In this document: piece by piece, positions 31,538 through 38,639 of the stretch
How positions within the stretch are numbered: the stretch's first letter is position 1
How the letters are laid out: every line of letters begins with the position of its first letter
DNA from: Methylacidimicrobium fagopyrum
Lineage (GTDB): Bacteria > Verrucomicrobiota > Verrucomicrobiia > Limisphaerales > UBA11358
DNA length: 38,639 bases
Direction of reading: 5' to 3'
Assembly: GCA_026225255.1 (NCBI GenBank)
Contig: JAMFSJ010000052.1
Location: forward strand, 1 to 38,639
Translations under genes and position numbers: made by a program
The notes under the pieces: generated by a model
Seen by the model: the letters and a program-made list of their open reading frames with translations, nothing else
Database searches by the model: none
What the model was told of the DNA's origin: nothing

Positions 31538-32644
31538 TTATTGGCCGCCGGCCGTTTTCGGCTGCGGCGGTTCGTCGCTGATGTTCAAGCGCACTTCTTG
31601 CGATTTGCCGTCGGCGCGTTGCTGGACAAAGTTTTTGCGCTGCACCACGGGGAACGATTGCGCCATAACATCGCCCAATTGCGTCAGACGGAACAACGCC
31701 GGATTCAGTTCGTATTTCGGCAACAGCACTACAAAATTGGTCGCCAAAGTTTGCATTGAACTGACATAGATCACGCGCGCAGATTCCGCCTGATTGGTGA
31801 TGGTGAAAGCCGTCGCGGTCGCAGTCAGCAAATTGGTGGTCGCGTAATTTTTGGCGTCGTTGATAGTCTTGTTGCGGTTTTCGCGAGTGGTGACGACTTG
31901 ATCGAAAACCGGCTTCAACTGGCGCGGCGGCAGGCTGTGCACTTCGGACAATTGCGAGTCAACCGCGATCCCCAGCTTGGCTTCATCCACCATGTCGCTG
32001 ACCCGCTGGATCACGGCATCTTGAAAACCAGCGGTGTCGCCGTAAAGCACATCGTCCACTTTGTAATGGGCGGCGGTGTAAAGCAGTGCGTTGTTCAACA
32101 GGTTTTGAACGTCGTTCGAGGCGGACACGAAATTGAAAACGTATTGCACCGGGTCATCAATGTGATACGCCAGCGTCGCGCGGCTGTGGATGATATTGCG
32201 GTCGGACGTGATGACGTAGCCGTCGATCGCTGGATTCAGTGATTGGCCGGCGGGTAATTCTTCGCCGCTCAATTCCATCTCGGGCGTGGTGAAATACCAA
32301 CCGACGGTCGAAGTGACTTTCTGGATTTCCGTGATGGGAATTTTGACGACTTCATCAATCGGATACGGGAACGACCAATGCAAACCAGAAGTGAGCAAAG
32401 CTTTTTGACCTTCACCCACGGGTTTTCCGAAACGCAGGATCATCGCTTTTTGCGACGGGCCGACTTGGAAAAAGCCCGAGCCGATAAAAATCACCACCAT
32501 CAAGACCATCACGATTTTGACGACGGCAAAACTGCTGCGCAAGGCCTCGGCGAGCGCTTGCGAACCGGCGTCCTGCACTTCGGGCGCAGTCGCGGGCGAT
32601 TCATGGTCGTGACCATGATCGTGATGCGGATGTTCGTGGCTCAT
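31538..32644 (-). CDS. SPFH/HflK-like membrane protein with His-rich N-terminus
   Basis: The 368-residue SPFH (band 7) protein is related to HflK, which with HflC forms a membrane cage around the protease FtsH in other bacteria. The first 14 residues hold seven His (H3, 5, 7, 8, 10, 12, 14). One membrane helix lies at about 41-59, then the SPFH start (GPSQKAMILRFGKPVGEG), GLHWSFPYPIDEV, and a coiled-coil tail ending SDEPPQPKTAGGQ. It is the third of three consecutive SPFH genes, 3 bp after the HflC-like gene. The metal ATPase follows after a 155-bp gap that shows no gene. Confidence 0.87.
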   Translation of the reverse strand: MSHEHPHHDHGHDHESPATAPEVQDAGSQALAEALRSSFAVVKIVMVLMVVIFIGSGFFQVGPSQKAMILRFGKPVGEGQKALLTSGLHWSFPYPIDEVVKIPITEIQKVTSTVGWYFTTPEMELSGEELPAGQSLNPAIDGYVITSDRNIIHSRATLAYHIDDPVQYVFNFVSASNDVQNLLNNALLYTAAHYKVDDVLYGDTAGFQDAVIQRVSDMVDEAKLGIAVDSQLSEVHSLPPRQLKPVFDQVVTTRENRNKTINDAKNYATTNLLTATATAFTITNQAESARVIYVSSMQTLATNFVVLLPKYELNPALFRLTQLGDVMAQSFPVVQRKNFVQQRADGKSQEVRLNISDEPPQPKTAGGQ

Positions 32645-32647
32645 GGC

Positions 32648-33565
32648 TTAATGGGACGCCGGTGAATTGGACGACATGGACGTAAATAAATCAAACGGCG
32701 CCGTGCGTTCGTCGAAGATCAACGTCGTTTTCTGGTTCAACAAATCGGGCAACCGGCGGACTTTCAGCAAAAATAGCGCGAGGTCCGGGTTTTGGTTGAG
32801 AACATTGAACGTCTCGGCGGCTTTAGCTTCGCCGTCGCCTTCGATCTGACGCGCGGTGGCCGTGGCGTTCGCAATCATCTCAGTGGATTGACGGTCGGCG
32901 GTAGCGCGGATTTTCAGCGCCTCGCTGTCGCCGGTGGACTGCAATTGGTTGATGGCGACTTGCCGTTCCGCTTTCATGCGGTCAAACACCGTGGCGGTCA
33001 CGCTTTCCGGCAGACCGATTTTTTTGAAGCCGAGGAAATCCAATTGAAAACCGTAGTTATTCGTCAGCAATTCCGATTGCACCTTGGCTTGGATTTTCGC
33101 TTCGATCTCGTCAAATTTCAAATCTTTCGGATTGGGGTTCACAAAATCCGAGAGGTCGTATTTGCCGATGACGCCGAGTTTGGCGGCGCGCAAAATGCCT
33201 TCTAATTTGCTTTGCGCAACGGGCACTGAGAAGGTCGGATCGCCGGGAAATTTTTGGATGAAGACGCCGGGATCGGTGATGTGCCAGCCCACATAAACGC
33301 TCGAGAGCAACGTGATGCTGTCCGCCGTGTAGCTTTCGCTATATTTATCCTCGAAATTCTGCACGCGCTGGTCGTAGCGGAATACTTTCTGGATCGGCCA
33401 CGGCAATTTGAAATACAGCCCCGGCTCATTATGATTGGCCGTCGGTTTCATGAAGGTCGTGACGACGACTTCTTCCGATTTGCGCACTTGATAGGTGAAC
33501 AGCAGCAGCACAAAGATCACCACGAGCACGACGCCGATGATGACGGTTAACAGATTTTTTTTCAT
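32648..33565 (-). CDS. hflC: SPFH/HflC-like membrane protein
   Basis: A 305-residue protein with one N-terminal membrane helix (about 5-24, LLTVIIGVVLVVIFVLLLFT) and an SPFH domain (EEVVVTTFMKPTANHNEPGLYFKLPWPIQKV). The HflC-type C-terminal helix contains RMKAERQVAINQLQSTGDSEA and ATADRQSTEMIANATATARQ, then AAETFNVLNQNPDLALFLLKVR. That makes it the best match to HflC, the partner of HflK. It lies between two other SPFH genes with 3-bp and 10-bp gaps, so it is certainly co-transcribed with them. No ftsH is in the window. Confidence 0.87.
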   Translation of the reverse strand: MKKNLLTVIIGVVLVVIFVLLLFTYQVRKSEEVVVTTFMKPTANHNEPGLYFKLPWPIQKVFRYDQRVQNFEDKYSESYTADSITLLSSVYVGWHITDPGVFIQKFPGDPTFSVPVAQSKLEGILRAAKLGVIGKYDLSDFVNPNPKDLKFDEIEAKIQAKVQSELLTNNYGFQLDFLGFKKIGLPESVTATVFDRMKAERQVAINQLQSTGDSEALKIRATADRQSTEMIANATATARQIEGDGEAKAAETFNVLNQNPDLALFLLKVRRLPDLLNQKTTLIFDERTAPFDLFTSMSSNSPASH

Positions 33566-33575
33566 GGCTAAAATA

Positions 33576-35444
33576 TCAATTGGGCACGTTCAAATTCAAG
33601 ATGTCGTCGCGGATCGCGTCTTTGAGGTCAAAGATCAACACGTCCTGCGTGTTGGTAACGAGCATAATATATTTGCGTGAATTTTTTGTCGCGTCCGCAA
33701 AGGCCTGCAAATACGCGCGCTGCTTGTAAATCGCGGGCGACGCGACGTAGGACGGAATCTGGTTGGTGAACAACGCCGCGCGTGCGAACGCCGCGGTTTC
33801 CGTTTGAATCCGTTTCGCCTGCGCCGTCTGGATGATGGCGAACTTTTGCGCTTCCGACATCACGGTCTCACTGATCGCCATCGCGGTAGCAAGATTAGTT
33901 TTGGCGATCATCTGTTGCGCCGCGCCCACGACTTTTTCGTAATTATCCGCCACTTTGGTCGGCGGATGAATGTCCTGCAAACCGACGAAAATGATTTTTG
34001 CGCCCAAATGCCGTTCGTCCGCCGCAGCTTGAATTTTGTCCTGCAAAATCTGCGCCGCTTCCAAACGCAAGTGCGACAACGCTTCGTTCAAATCCACGCC
34101 CGCGAGATAATGCACCACCGTGCGCGTCGCGATATCCGCCAGCAAATTCGTGGGCGCCGCTTGATTGTAGCTCCAGTCCATGATGTTCGTGATCTGGAAT
34201 TGCACGGGAATACTGACGGCAATCAAACCGATCGGCGGCGATTTGGAAACGTCGTTCGGGTTCGTGTCATTCGCGTCTTGCACCGTTGCGGCGGGTTTGG
34301 TGCCGACGAGAAAATTTTCTTCCTTATCATGCGCAATCGTCCACAGAATCGTGTTCGGCTCTTCACTGCCCGAGGCTGGCGTGAAACCGACGTAGAGCGT
34401 CTGGATTTCTTCCGTGCGATAGCGGTAAATTTTATCCACCGGCCACGGCATTTTCAGATGCCCGCCCGCCGTCAAAACCGTCACCGGCTTGCCAAAACGT
34501 TCCAGCACCGCCTGTTCGCCCGCATTCACAAACACGATGCAGGTGGATAAAAATAACACCGCCAATTGCGCGCCAATGAGCATCGGCAGATTTTTTTGCA
34601 TCAACTGATAAAACCACGTTTCGGAAACTTTGAAGCCAAATTGATAGTCCAACGCCTGCGCCGCCGTGGTAAACAAACTTTCCGGCTGCGCGAGCAAACC
34701 GACGACGCGATTGTCGTAAAGCGGACGGACAATCTTGCCTTTGACGCGCGGACGATAAATTTCCAACAGCAAGGTCAAAAGCATTTCCGCCGCCATCAAA
34801 CCCAGCAACACGCATAAACCGCGCGCCACCCAAATATCCGCGCGCTCAAATTTCCATTCCACGCCCGCGATGCCGAGCGCGGTGAACGCACAAACGAACG
34901 CCCCCGCCAACAGGAAACTGGAGCTGGCCCGCAGCAAACGGAAATTTTCCAAACGCGAAATCGTCACCGAAAAACGGCCGATCAAAAATAGCAGCAGTGC
35001 AAAAATCGCGAATAAAGACAAGGCCGGCATCGCGCGCGCGGGATTGATGACGGTCGTCGCCTTACCCACCCAATGCCAAAGCAACCACGCCGCGCCCGCT
35101 TCTAAAAGAAACAGCACCACGCAAAAACCGGGGACGAAAAACTTCTCAAACTGTTCGCGTGCCCGACGCGCCGGAAACACTTCCGAATCCTTGGTCTCGA
35201 ACAAAGCGGACTCGCCTTTGGCGCGCGCGAGTTCCTCGATTTCCAATCTTTCCAGCCGCTCATTTTCTTCCAGCCGCATCTGAAACCAGCCCGTGAAGGC
35301 AATCAATGCGCCGAGGCCGAGAAAGACCGACGCCGCCTGCCCGGCCAGTGAATTCACAAAACAAGTGACCGCGAACGCCGCGATGAAAATCATCACGGCG
35401 GCCACCAAATTCACGACTCCATTTTTCTGCGCGTTGCGTTCCAC
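33576..35444 (-). CDS. Large multi-spanning SPFH/HflK-like protein
   Basis: A 622-residue protein with an unusual layout. The N-terminal half has about six to seven hydrophobic helices (near 11-30, 33-51, 107-127, 140-160, 170-193, 205-225, 290-306). The C-terminal half is an SPFH domain starting at GEQAVLERFGKPVTVLTAGG, with KMPWPVDKIYRYR and a tail helix (EAAQILQDKIQAAADERHLGA). Ordinary HflK has one membrane helix, so this is an HflK homologue with an added polytopic module of unknown role. It starts with GTG at 35444 and lies 10 bp before the HflC-like gene. The upstream spacer has a strong hairpin cluster. Confidence 0.82.
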   Translation of the reverse strand: MERNAQKNGVVNLVAAVMIFIAAFAVTCFVNSLAGQAASVFLGLGALIAFTGWFQMRLEENERLERLEIEELARAKGESALFETKDSEVFPARRAREQFEKFFVPGFCVVLFLLEAGAAWLLWHWVGKATTVINPARAMPALSLFAIFALLLFLIGRFSVTISRLENFRLLRASSSFLLAGAFVCAFTALGIAGVEWKFERADIWVARGLCVLLGLMAAEMLLTLLLEIYRPRVKGKIVRPLYDNRVVGLLAQPESLFTTAAQALDYQFGFKVSETWFYQLMQKNLPMLIGAQLAVLFLSTCIVFVNAGEQAVLERFGKPVTVLTAGGHLKMPWPVDKIYRYRTEEIQTLYVGFTPASGSEEPNTILWTIAHDKEENFLVGTKPAATVQDANDTNPNDVSKSPPIGLIAVSIPVQFQITNIMDWSYNQAAPTNLLADIATRTVVHYLAGVDLNEALSHLRLEAAQILQDKIQAAADERHLGAKIIFVGLQDIHPPTKVADNYEKVVGAAQQMIAKTNLATAMAISETVMSEAQKFAIIQTAQAKRIQTETAAFARAALFTNQIPSYVASPAIYKQRAYLQAFADATKNSRKYIMLVTNTQDVLIFDLKDAIRDDILNLNVPN

Positions 35445-35463
35445 AATTAATGCAAAATTAAAA

Positions 35464-35536
35464 ATTAAAAATTAAAAATTGGGGCGCGTCGCCCGCACAA
35501 AATGCCTTTTTTAATTGGGCATTTTTAATTTTTAAT
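35464..35536 (-). terminator. AT-rich inverted repeat with inner hairpins between permease and SPFH genes
   Basis: ATTAAAAATTAAAAAT (35464-35479) is the exact reverse complement of 35521-35536. Inside are GGGCG-CGT-CGCCC (35482-35494) and AAAATGCC...GGCATTTT (35499-35525). In the minus direction the GC stem is followed by AATTTTTAATTTTT, so it could terminate transcription from the permease gene; the tandem AAAATT units also look like an AT-rich repeat. Confidence 0.55.
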
Positions 35537-35545
35537 CTCATAGGT

Positions 35546-36508
35546 TTAGCTCAACTCACGTTCTTCAAATGACATCGCTCCCGCCGCCAATGCGGCGCCA
35601 GCGTAACAAACCGCGTAACCAAACGCCTTGCCAACATAACCCCAATGAAACGTGCTTTTGCCCGCATCAATGGCGTCGGCGAGCCAGAAAAGCTGCCAGT
35701 TCGGAATGACGCTGTAAAGTATTGAAGCCACCCAGGAACCGTGATCGGCGGCGCGACCAAAAAAATAATCAGACATCAAACCGATGAGGAAAATCGCCGA
35801 ACAAATCGCCAACGTCGGAATCGTGTCAAACCGCGTCGAACACGCCAGCGCCAGCGCTGCGAGAATCCACAGTGCGAACAAAATCAAGATGCCCGCGGGC
35901 AATAAATTCCAGTTCACCTGCGCCTGCGTGCCGAGACTTTGCATCTGGCTGGTGAATTGAAACACAATCACCGCCGCGATCGTCGTCAGGATGACCACGC
36001 CAAAAACCGCATCGCTCACAAACGTCCGGCGCAGAAAGAAATTGCTCAAACCCGCCAGCGCATACGCCAACGCCACGCCGCCCGCGATGATCCCTATCGC
36101 CGGCAAATCCGTTTTGCCATAAGCATCGAACGCCATGCGGCTCGCTAGCAACACGCCCAGCATATTGATATAGGTCAAAACAGTAAGCGCCATGGCGAGT
36201 CCGCAGAATTTGGCGAGGAGAAATTCCAAACGTCCGACCGGTTTAGACAAAACGACGAGCGCCGTGCCGCTGCGAATTTCGCGGGCGAGCGACGAGGAAG
36301 CACTCAAAACCGCGCCAAAAAGGCCGGAAAGCAACATGACGGCGAGGACGGAATTTTCTACCAATTTCGGCTCGTCACCGAATGCAAAGTAGTAAGGAAC
36401 GGCGAGAAAAATCTCAAACGCCAGCGAACCGGTCATTAACAGCAGAAAAATCGGCTGCCGGACCAGTTCCATGAACGCATTGATCGTTATGGTTACAAAT
36501 TGACGCAT
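35546..36508 (-). CDS. ABC-2 type transporter permease (second)
   Basis: A 320-residue membrane protein with about six helices, typical of ABC-2 permeases (NatB/YhfC-like). The hallmark cytoplasmic segment is SSSLAREIRSGTALVVLSKPVGRLEFLLAKF, here split by position: the SLAREIRSG part lies near residues 70-85, followed by VLSKPVGRLEF. Most helices are rich in Ala, Leu and Ile. No ATPase gene is adjacent; the nearest is at 27519-28727, seven genes away on the same strand. It may therefore be the partner of that ATPase, with the SPFH and metal genes set between them, or of an ATPase elsewhere. 101 bp separate it from the large SPFH gene. Confidence 0.82.
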   Translation of the reverse strand: MRQFVTITINAFMELVRQPIFLLLMTGSLAFEIFLAVPYYFAFGDEPKLVENSVLAVMLLSGLFGAVLSASSSLAREIRSGTALVVLSKPVGRLEFLLAKFCGLAMALTVLTYINMLGVLLASRMAFDAYGKTDLPAIGIIAGGVALAYALAGLSNFFLRRTFVSDAVFGVVILTTIAAVIVFQFTSQMQSLGTQAQVNWNLLPAGILILFALWILAALALACSTRFDTIPTLAICSAIFLIGLMSDYFFGRAADHGSWVASILYSVIPNWQLFWLADAIDAGKSTFHWGYVGKAFGYAVCYAGAALAAGAMSFEERELS

Positions 36509-36621
36509 CTACGGTTTGAATAGCTTACGTATCCGGCACAAAATTACCAGCGGTTATTCTGGCTGAAACGCAAATCCACTTCTAAATTCTAGTGAATGGA
36601 GTGTTCGGGCGGTGATTTTGT

Positions 36622-37548
36622 TCAAAAAAGAATATTTTTCACAAATTCAGTCAGGTGCGGTGGTTGTTTGCGATGACGTCGCATTACGACGACCAGTTCG
36701 CGCTCGAAGCGTTCCGGCAAAGGCAAACGCGTCAAAGTTTTCTTGCGACCATAGAGTGCCAACGCCCGTATCGGCACAAATCCAAGCCCCATTCCCAGTG
36801 AAACCAAGGTGATGATGAGATCAAAGCTATCGAGTTGCATCGCCGGTTCGACTTTCAAATCCGACTGCGCCATCCATTTTCGCATTTGCTGGCCGGTATT
36901 GGTGGTTTCATCGGGTAATAACCACGCCTGCGGTAACAACCAAGCATTTCGGGCGGAACGTGATTTGGGCAACGCGATAAATTGCGTCGCCAATTCTGCC
37001 GGAGCAATCAACGTGAACGCATCTTTGAAACGATGCGTTGTCGCCAATGTTCGTGGCAATTTTGGCGGCGGACACAAAACGCCCAGATCAAGCTCATTGG
37101 CTTCCAACGCTGACAAGATTTCCGCACTGGACTGATAGGCGACGCGACAACCGACTTTGGGATTATGGCGAAGCTGGGCGTGGAAAAATCCCGGCAGATG
37201 CGCCAACCCAATGGAACGCGAAACGCCAACGCGGATTTCTTTTCGCGCATCGGTAAAATCTTCCTTCAATCGCCGCAGTGATTGATCCACCTCACCGAGC
37301 AAGCGCACGGATTCTTCAAACAGAAATTCGCCAGGTTTGGTGAGGCGAACGGTGCGCGTCGTCCGTTCCAGCAGATCAACGCCCAAACTGTTCTCCATCC
37401 CCTGAATCTGCCGCGTGATCGCGCTTTGCGTCAGGCCAGCGGCTTGCGCGGCCTTGGTAAAACTGCGGTGCTTGGCCACGAGTTGAAACAGTGACAATTC
37501 GTAAAGATCAAACGGCGAGGTGTTCAGGAAGTCATTCACGTTATGCAA
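36622..37548 (-). CDS. LysR-family transcriptional regulator
   Basis: A 308-residue LTTR. The N-terminal winged helix-turn-helix spans about residues 14-75 (LFQLVAKHRSFTKAAQAAGL, SQSAITRQIQGMENSLGV, LLERTTRTVRLT), followed by a linker helix and a periplasmic-binding-protein-like effector domain (from about 95). The effector is unknown. The start is uncertain: TTG at 37548 or GTG at 37539; no ATG fits. It is divergent from the ferredoxin gene, with only 70 bp between, so the ferredoxin is a likely target. Effector-binding residues cannot be named. Confidence 0.92.
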   Translation of the reverse strand: MHNVNDFLNTSPFDLYELSLFQLVAKHRSFTKAAQAAGLTQSAITRQIQGMENSLGVDLLERTTRTVRLTKPGEFLFEESVRLLGEVDQSLRRLKEDFTDARKEIRVGVSRSIGLAHLPGFFHAQLRHNPKVGCRVAYQSSAEILSALEANELDLGVLCPPPKLPRTLATTHRFKDAFTLIAPAELATQFIALPKSRSARNAWLLPQAWLLPDETTNTGQQMRKWMAQSDLKVEPAMQLDSFDLIITLVSLGMGLGFVPIRALALYGRKKTLTRLPLPERFERELVVVMRRHRKQPPHLTEFVKNILF

Positions 37549-37556
37549 TAATGTAT
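37543..37556. promoter_or_regulatory. Possible LysR-type operator between lysR and ferredoxin
   Basis: ATGCA-ATAA-TGTAT is an imperfect dyad (one mismatch) at the lysR start, in the 70-bp divergent region, of the size and kind (T-N11-A) bound by LysR proteins. Tentative. Confidence 0.25.
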
Positions 37557-37618
37557 GAAACTAATGAATTTTTAGCAATTCGAGTTCGCTGGCAAGCTGG
37601 CGGCGTGAAAGGAAATTT

Positions 37619-37852
37619 ATGGCTGATAAAAAATTAAAAAATCCAGAGAACGTCCCGGGGAAATTTTATGTGGATGAGACCTGCATTGATTGCGGTCTTT
37701 GTCCCGATACCGCGCCGCATATTTTTAGGCGCTTCGATCAAGGCGGCTACAGCATTGTTCATAACCAACCGAAAACGGCGGAAGATATTACCTTAGCCGA
37801 AGAAGCCAGAGATGGTTGCCCAACGGATTCCATTGGCAATGATGGCGAATGA
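37619..37852 (+). CDS. Single-cluster [4Fe-4S] ferredoxin
   Basis: A 77-residue acidic electron carrier. Cys22, Cys25 and Cys28 (CIDCGLC) with Cys67 (DGCPTDSI) form one cubane cluster site; the second cluster site of 2[4Fe-4S] ferredoxins is missing, and Pro68 follows Cys67 as usual. The pattern CxDCxLCPDTAPHIF is typical of monocluster ferredoxins of the Fer4_15 type. A clear ribosome site AAAGGA (37608-37613) precedes the ATG. It is divergent from a LysR regulator. A hairpin-plus-T terminator follows at 37907. Confidence 0.92.
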   Translation: MADKKLKNPENVPGKFYVDETCIDCGLCPDTAPHIFRRFDQGGYSIVHNQPKTAEDITLAEEARDGCPTDSIGNDGE

Positions 37853-37906
37853 TCTGTAGGCGAGAGTGAACATCAAACCGCAGCAAACATGTTTTAATTA
37901 TTTCCG

Positions 37907-37932
37907 CTGTCCCTTCGGGACAGTTTTGTTTT
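37907..37932 (+). terminator. Intrinsic terminator of the ferredoxin gene
   Basis: CTGTCCC-TTC-GGGACAG (37907-37923), a perfect 7-bp stem, followed by TTTTGTTTT. It begins 54 bp after the ferredoxin stop. Confidence 0.8.
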
Positions 37933-37941
37933 GGCATAACA

Positions 37942-38071
37942 CCAGAGACTGCGTCTCTGGCTAATATCCAACGTCACTTCGTGACACGGGCCTGTAATTT
38001 TTGCGATCTTCGAACGTTTCGGGCTCGTGCCAGAGGCACAACCGGAAATTAGCCAGAGACGCAGTCTCTGG
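37942..38071. repeat. Hairpin array with paired inverted copies
   Basis: CCAGAGACTGCGTCTCTGG (37942-37960) and its exact reverse complement at 38053-38071 are themselves hairpins. Between them are GTCACTTCGTGAC (37973-37985) and GTGCCAGAGGCAC (38027-38039). The linkers GGCTAATATCC (37959-37969) and GGAAATTAGCC (38044-38054) match the linker found at 916-926 and 1041-1051. It fills most of the gap between the ferredoxin and VWA genes; no gene is seen in it. Confidence 0.75.
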
Positions 38072-38137
38072 AAATAGCGGAAATGAAACCTGTCCTGAAG
38101 GGACGAAGGACATTTCCAAACGTTATTGTGTAATAAT

Positions 38138-38639
38138 TCACTTCCCCGTCAACCGCTGCGCTTCCTCGATCATCGTCAGGAATTCCGCGCGATAACCTTC
38201 CGGATCTTTGCCAACGTTAGCTTTGGCGTGTTCCCAGGCGCTGTTCAGATCGGCGTCGCCCTTGTAAGGCGAACCGCGCAGGACCATGCCGAATTCCGCG
38301 ACAGCGGCGGCGAATTTGAAATCGGTCGAGGCGCGATTGTAGCTTTTATCGCCATCCTTCACCACGGTCGTCAGCAAACGACTCGTGTCGCCGTCCGGTT
38401 GTTTGTAGCGCAGTTTGAGCGTGAGCAATTCGTCACTGTTCGCGGCGCGGCTGGGTTTTACCGGCTTTTGATATTTCAACGGATCCACACCCGGCGTTTC
38501 GTCCGCTGCCTCACCGGCGGGAACAACTTCGTAAAGCGCGGTGACCGTGTGGCCGGCACCGATATCGCCCGCGTCTTTCTGGTCGTTATTAAAATCTTCC
38601 TTCGCCAGCAAACGGTTTTCGTAGCCGATCAAACGGTAG
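38138..38639 (-). CDS. VWA-domain protein, YfbK-like, C-terminal part (5' end outside window)
   Basis: The C-terminal domain (DUF3520 type) of von Willebrand factor A proteins like YfbK: LIGYENRLLAKEDFNNDQKD, then GAGHTVTALYEVVPAG and LLTLKLRYKQPDGD. The frame continues to the window edge, so the N-terminal lipoprotein signal and VWA domain lie beyond 38639. The stop at 38138 is normal. Role in the cell unknown; such proteins are usually exported and membrane-associated. It is separated from the ferredoxin by the hairpin array. Confidence 0.85.
   Translation of the reverse strand, partial: YRLIGYENRLLAKEDFNNDQKDAGDIGAGHTVTALYEVVPAGEAADETPGVDPLKYQKPVKPSRAANSDELLTLKLRYKQPDGDTSRLLTTVVKDGDKSYNRASTDFKFAAAVAEFGMVLRGSPYKGDADLNSAWEHAKANVGKDPEGYRAEFLTMIEEAQRLTGK

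Noticed and set aside
37853..38137. CRISPR-like or tRNA cluster reading of the hairpin array
   Set aside because: There are no regular spacers or constant repeat length, and the stems differ in sequence. No cloverleaf with a TTCGA arm or acceptor stem was found.

Overview
The window looks like a chromosomal segment of a Verrucomicrobiota bacterium, probably of the Pedosphaera/Limisphaerales type. This is judged from gene content, not from a search. The clues are a sigma factor fused to a transmembrane sensor, a deoC plus paired aldehyde dehydrogenase cluster, tandem HflK/HflC-like genes, frequent GTG/TTG starts with weak Shine-Dalgarno sequences, and many short palindromic or dispersed repeats between genes. 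Most genes lie on the minus strand in close-packed runs. No rRNA, tRNA, CRISPR array, transposase or prophage gene was seen.

Layout. 1-0.9 kb: 3' part of ilvC with a textbook terminator, then a run of small hairpins. 1.1-4.5 kb (minus): argC, a SAM methyltransferase and argJ (arginine synthesis). 4.6-8.8 kb (minus): sufD, sufU, pnuC, nadR and sufT, which mixes Fe-S cluster assembly with NAD precursor salvage. 8.9-11.9 kb (plus): a glutaminase-STAS-cyclic-nucleotide-binding fusion and an Mrp/ApbC-type Fe-S carrier ATPase. 12.4-14.4 kb (plus): a small unknown gene, then pyrR-pyrB behind two strong leader hairpins. 14.4-17.3 kb (minus): two translationally coupled genes, a membrane-tethered ECF-type sigma factor and a stand-alone paralogue of its outer domain, bracketed by two nearly identical 76-bp repeats.

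17.3-21.7 kb (minus): deoC, a GxxExxY-family gene, a full aldehyde dehydrogenase, two small membrane proteins and a half-length aldehyde dehydrogenase with no catalytic residues. Together these suggest deoxyribose-phosphate breakdown. 21.9-24.2 kb (minus): a Skp-like lipoprotein and purF (Fe-S type). 24.4-29.3 kb (minus): an ABC-2 exporter (ATPase, permease, TPR-like membrane protein), with a toxin-antitoxin pair directly upstream and overlapping it. 29.4-36.5 kb (minus): a second ABC-2 permease, three consecutive SPFH (HflK/HflC-like) proteins and a P1B metal ATPase. Both the last SPFH protein and the pump have His-rich N-termini. 36.6-37.9 kb: a LysR regulator divergent from a single-cluster ferredoxin. 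37.9-38.1 kb: another hairpin array. The window ends in the C-terminus of a YfbK-like VWA protein.

The best candidates for undescribed biology are the sigma-sensor plus sensor-paralogue module between the 76-bp repeats, the SPFH-trio/metal-ATPase cluster, the double-hairpin pyrR leader, and the repeat families. One repeat family sits right at the stop codons of three unrelated genes.
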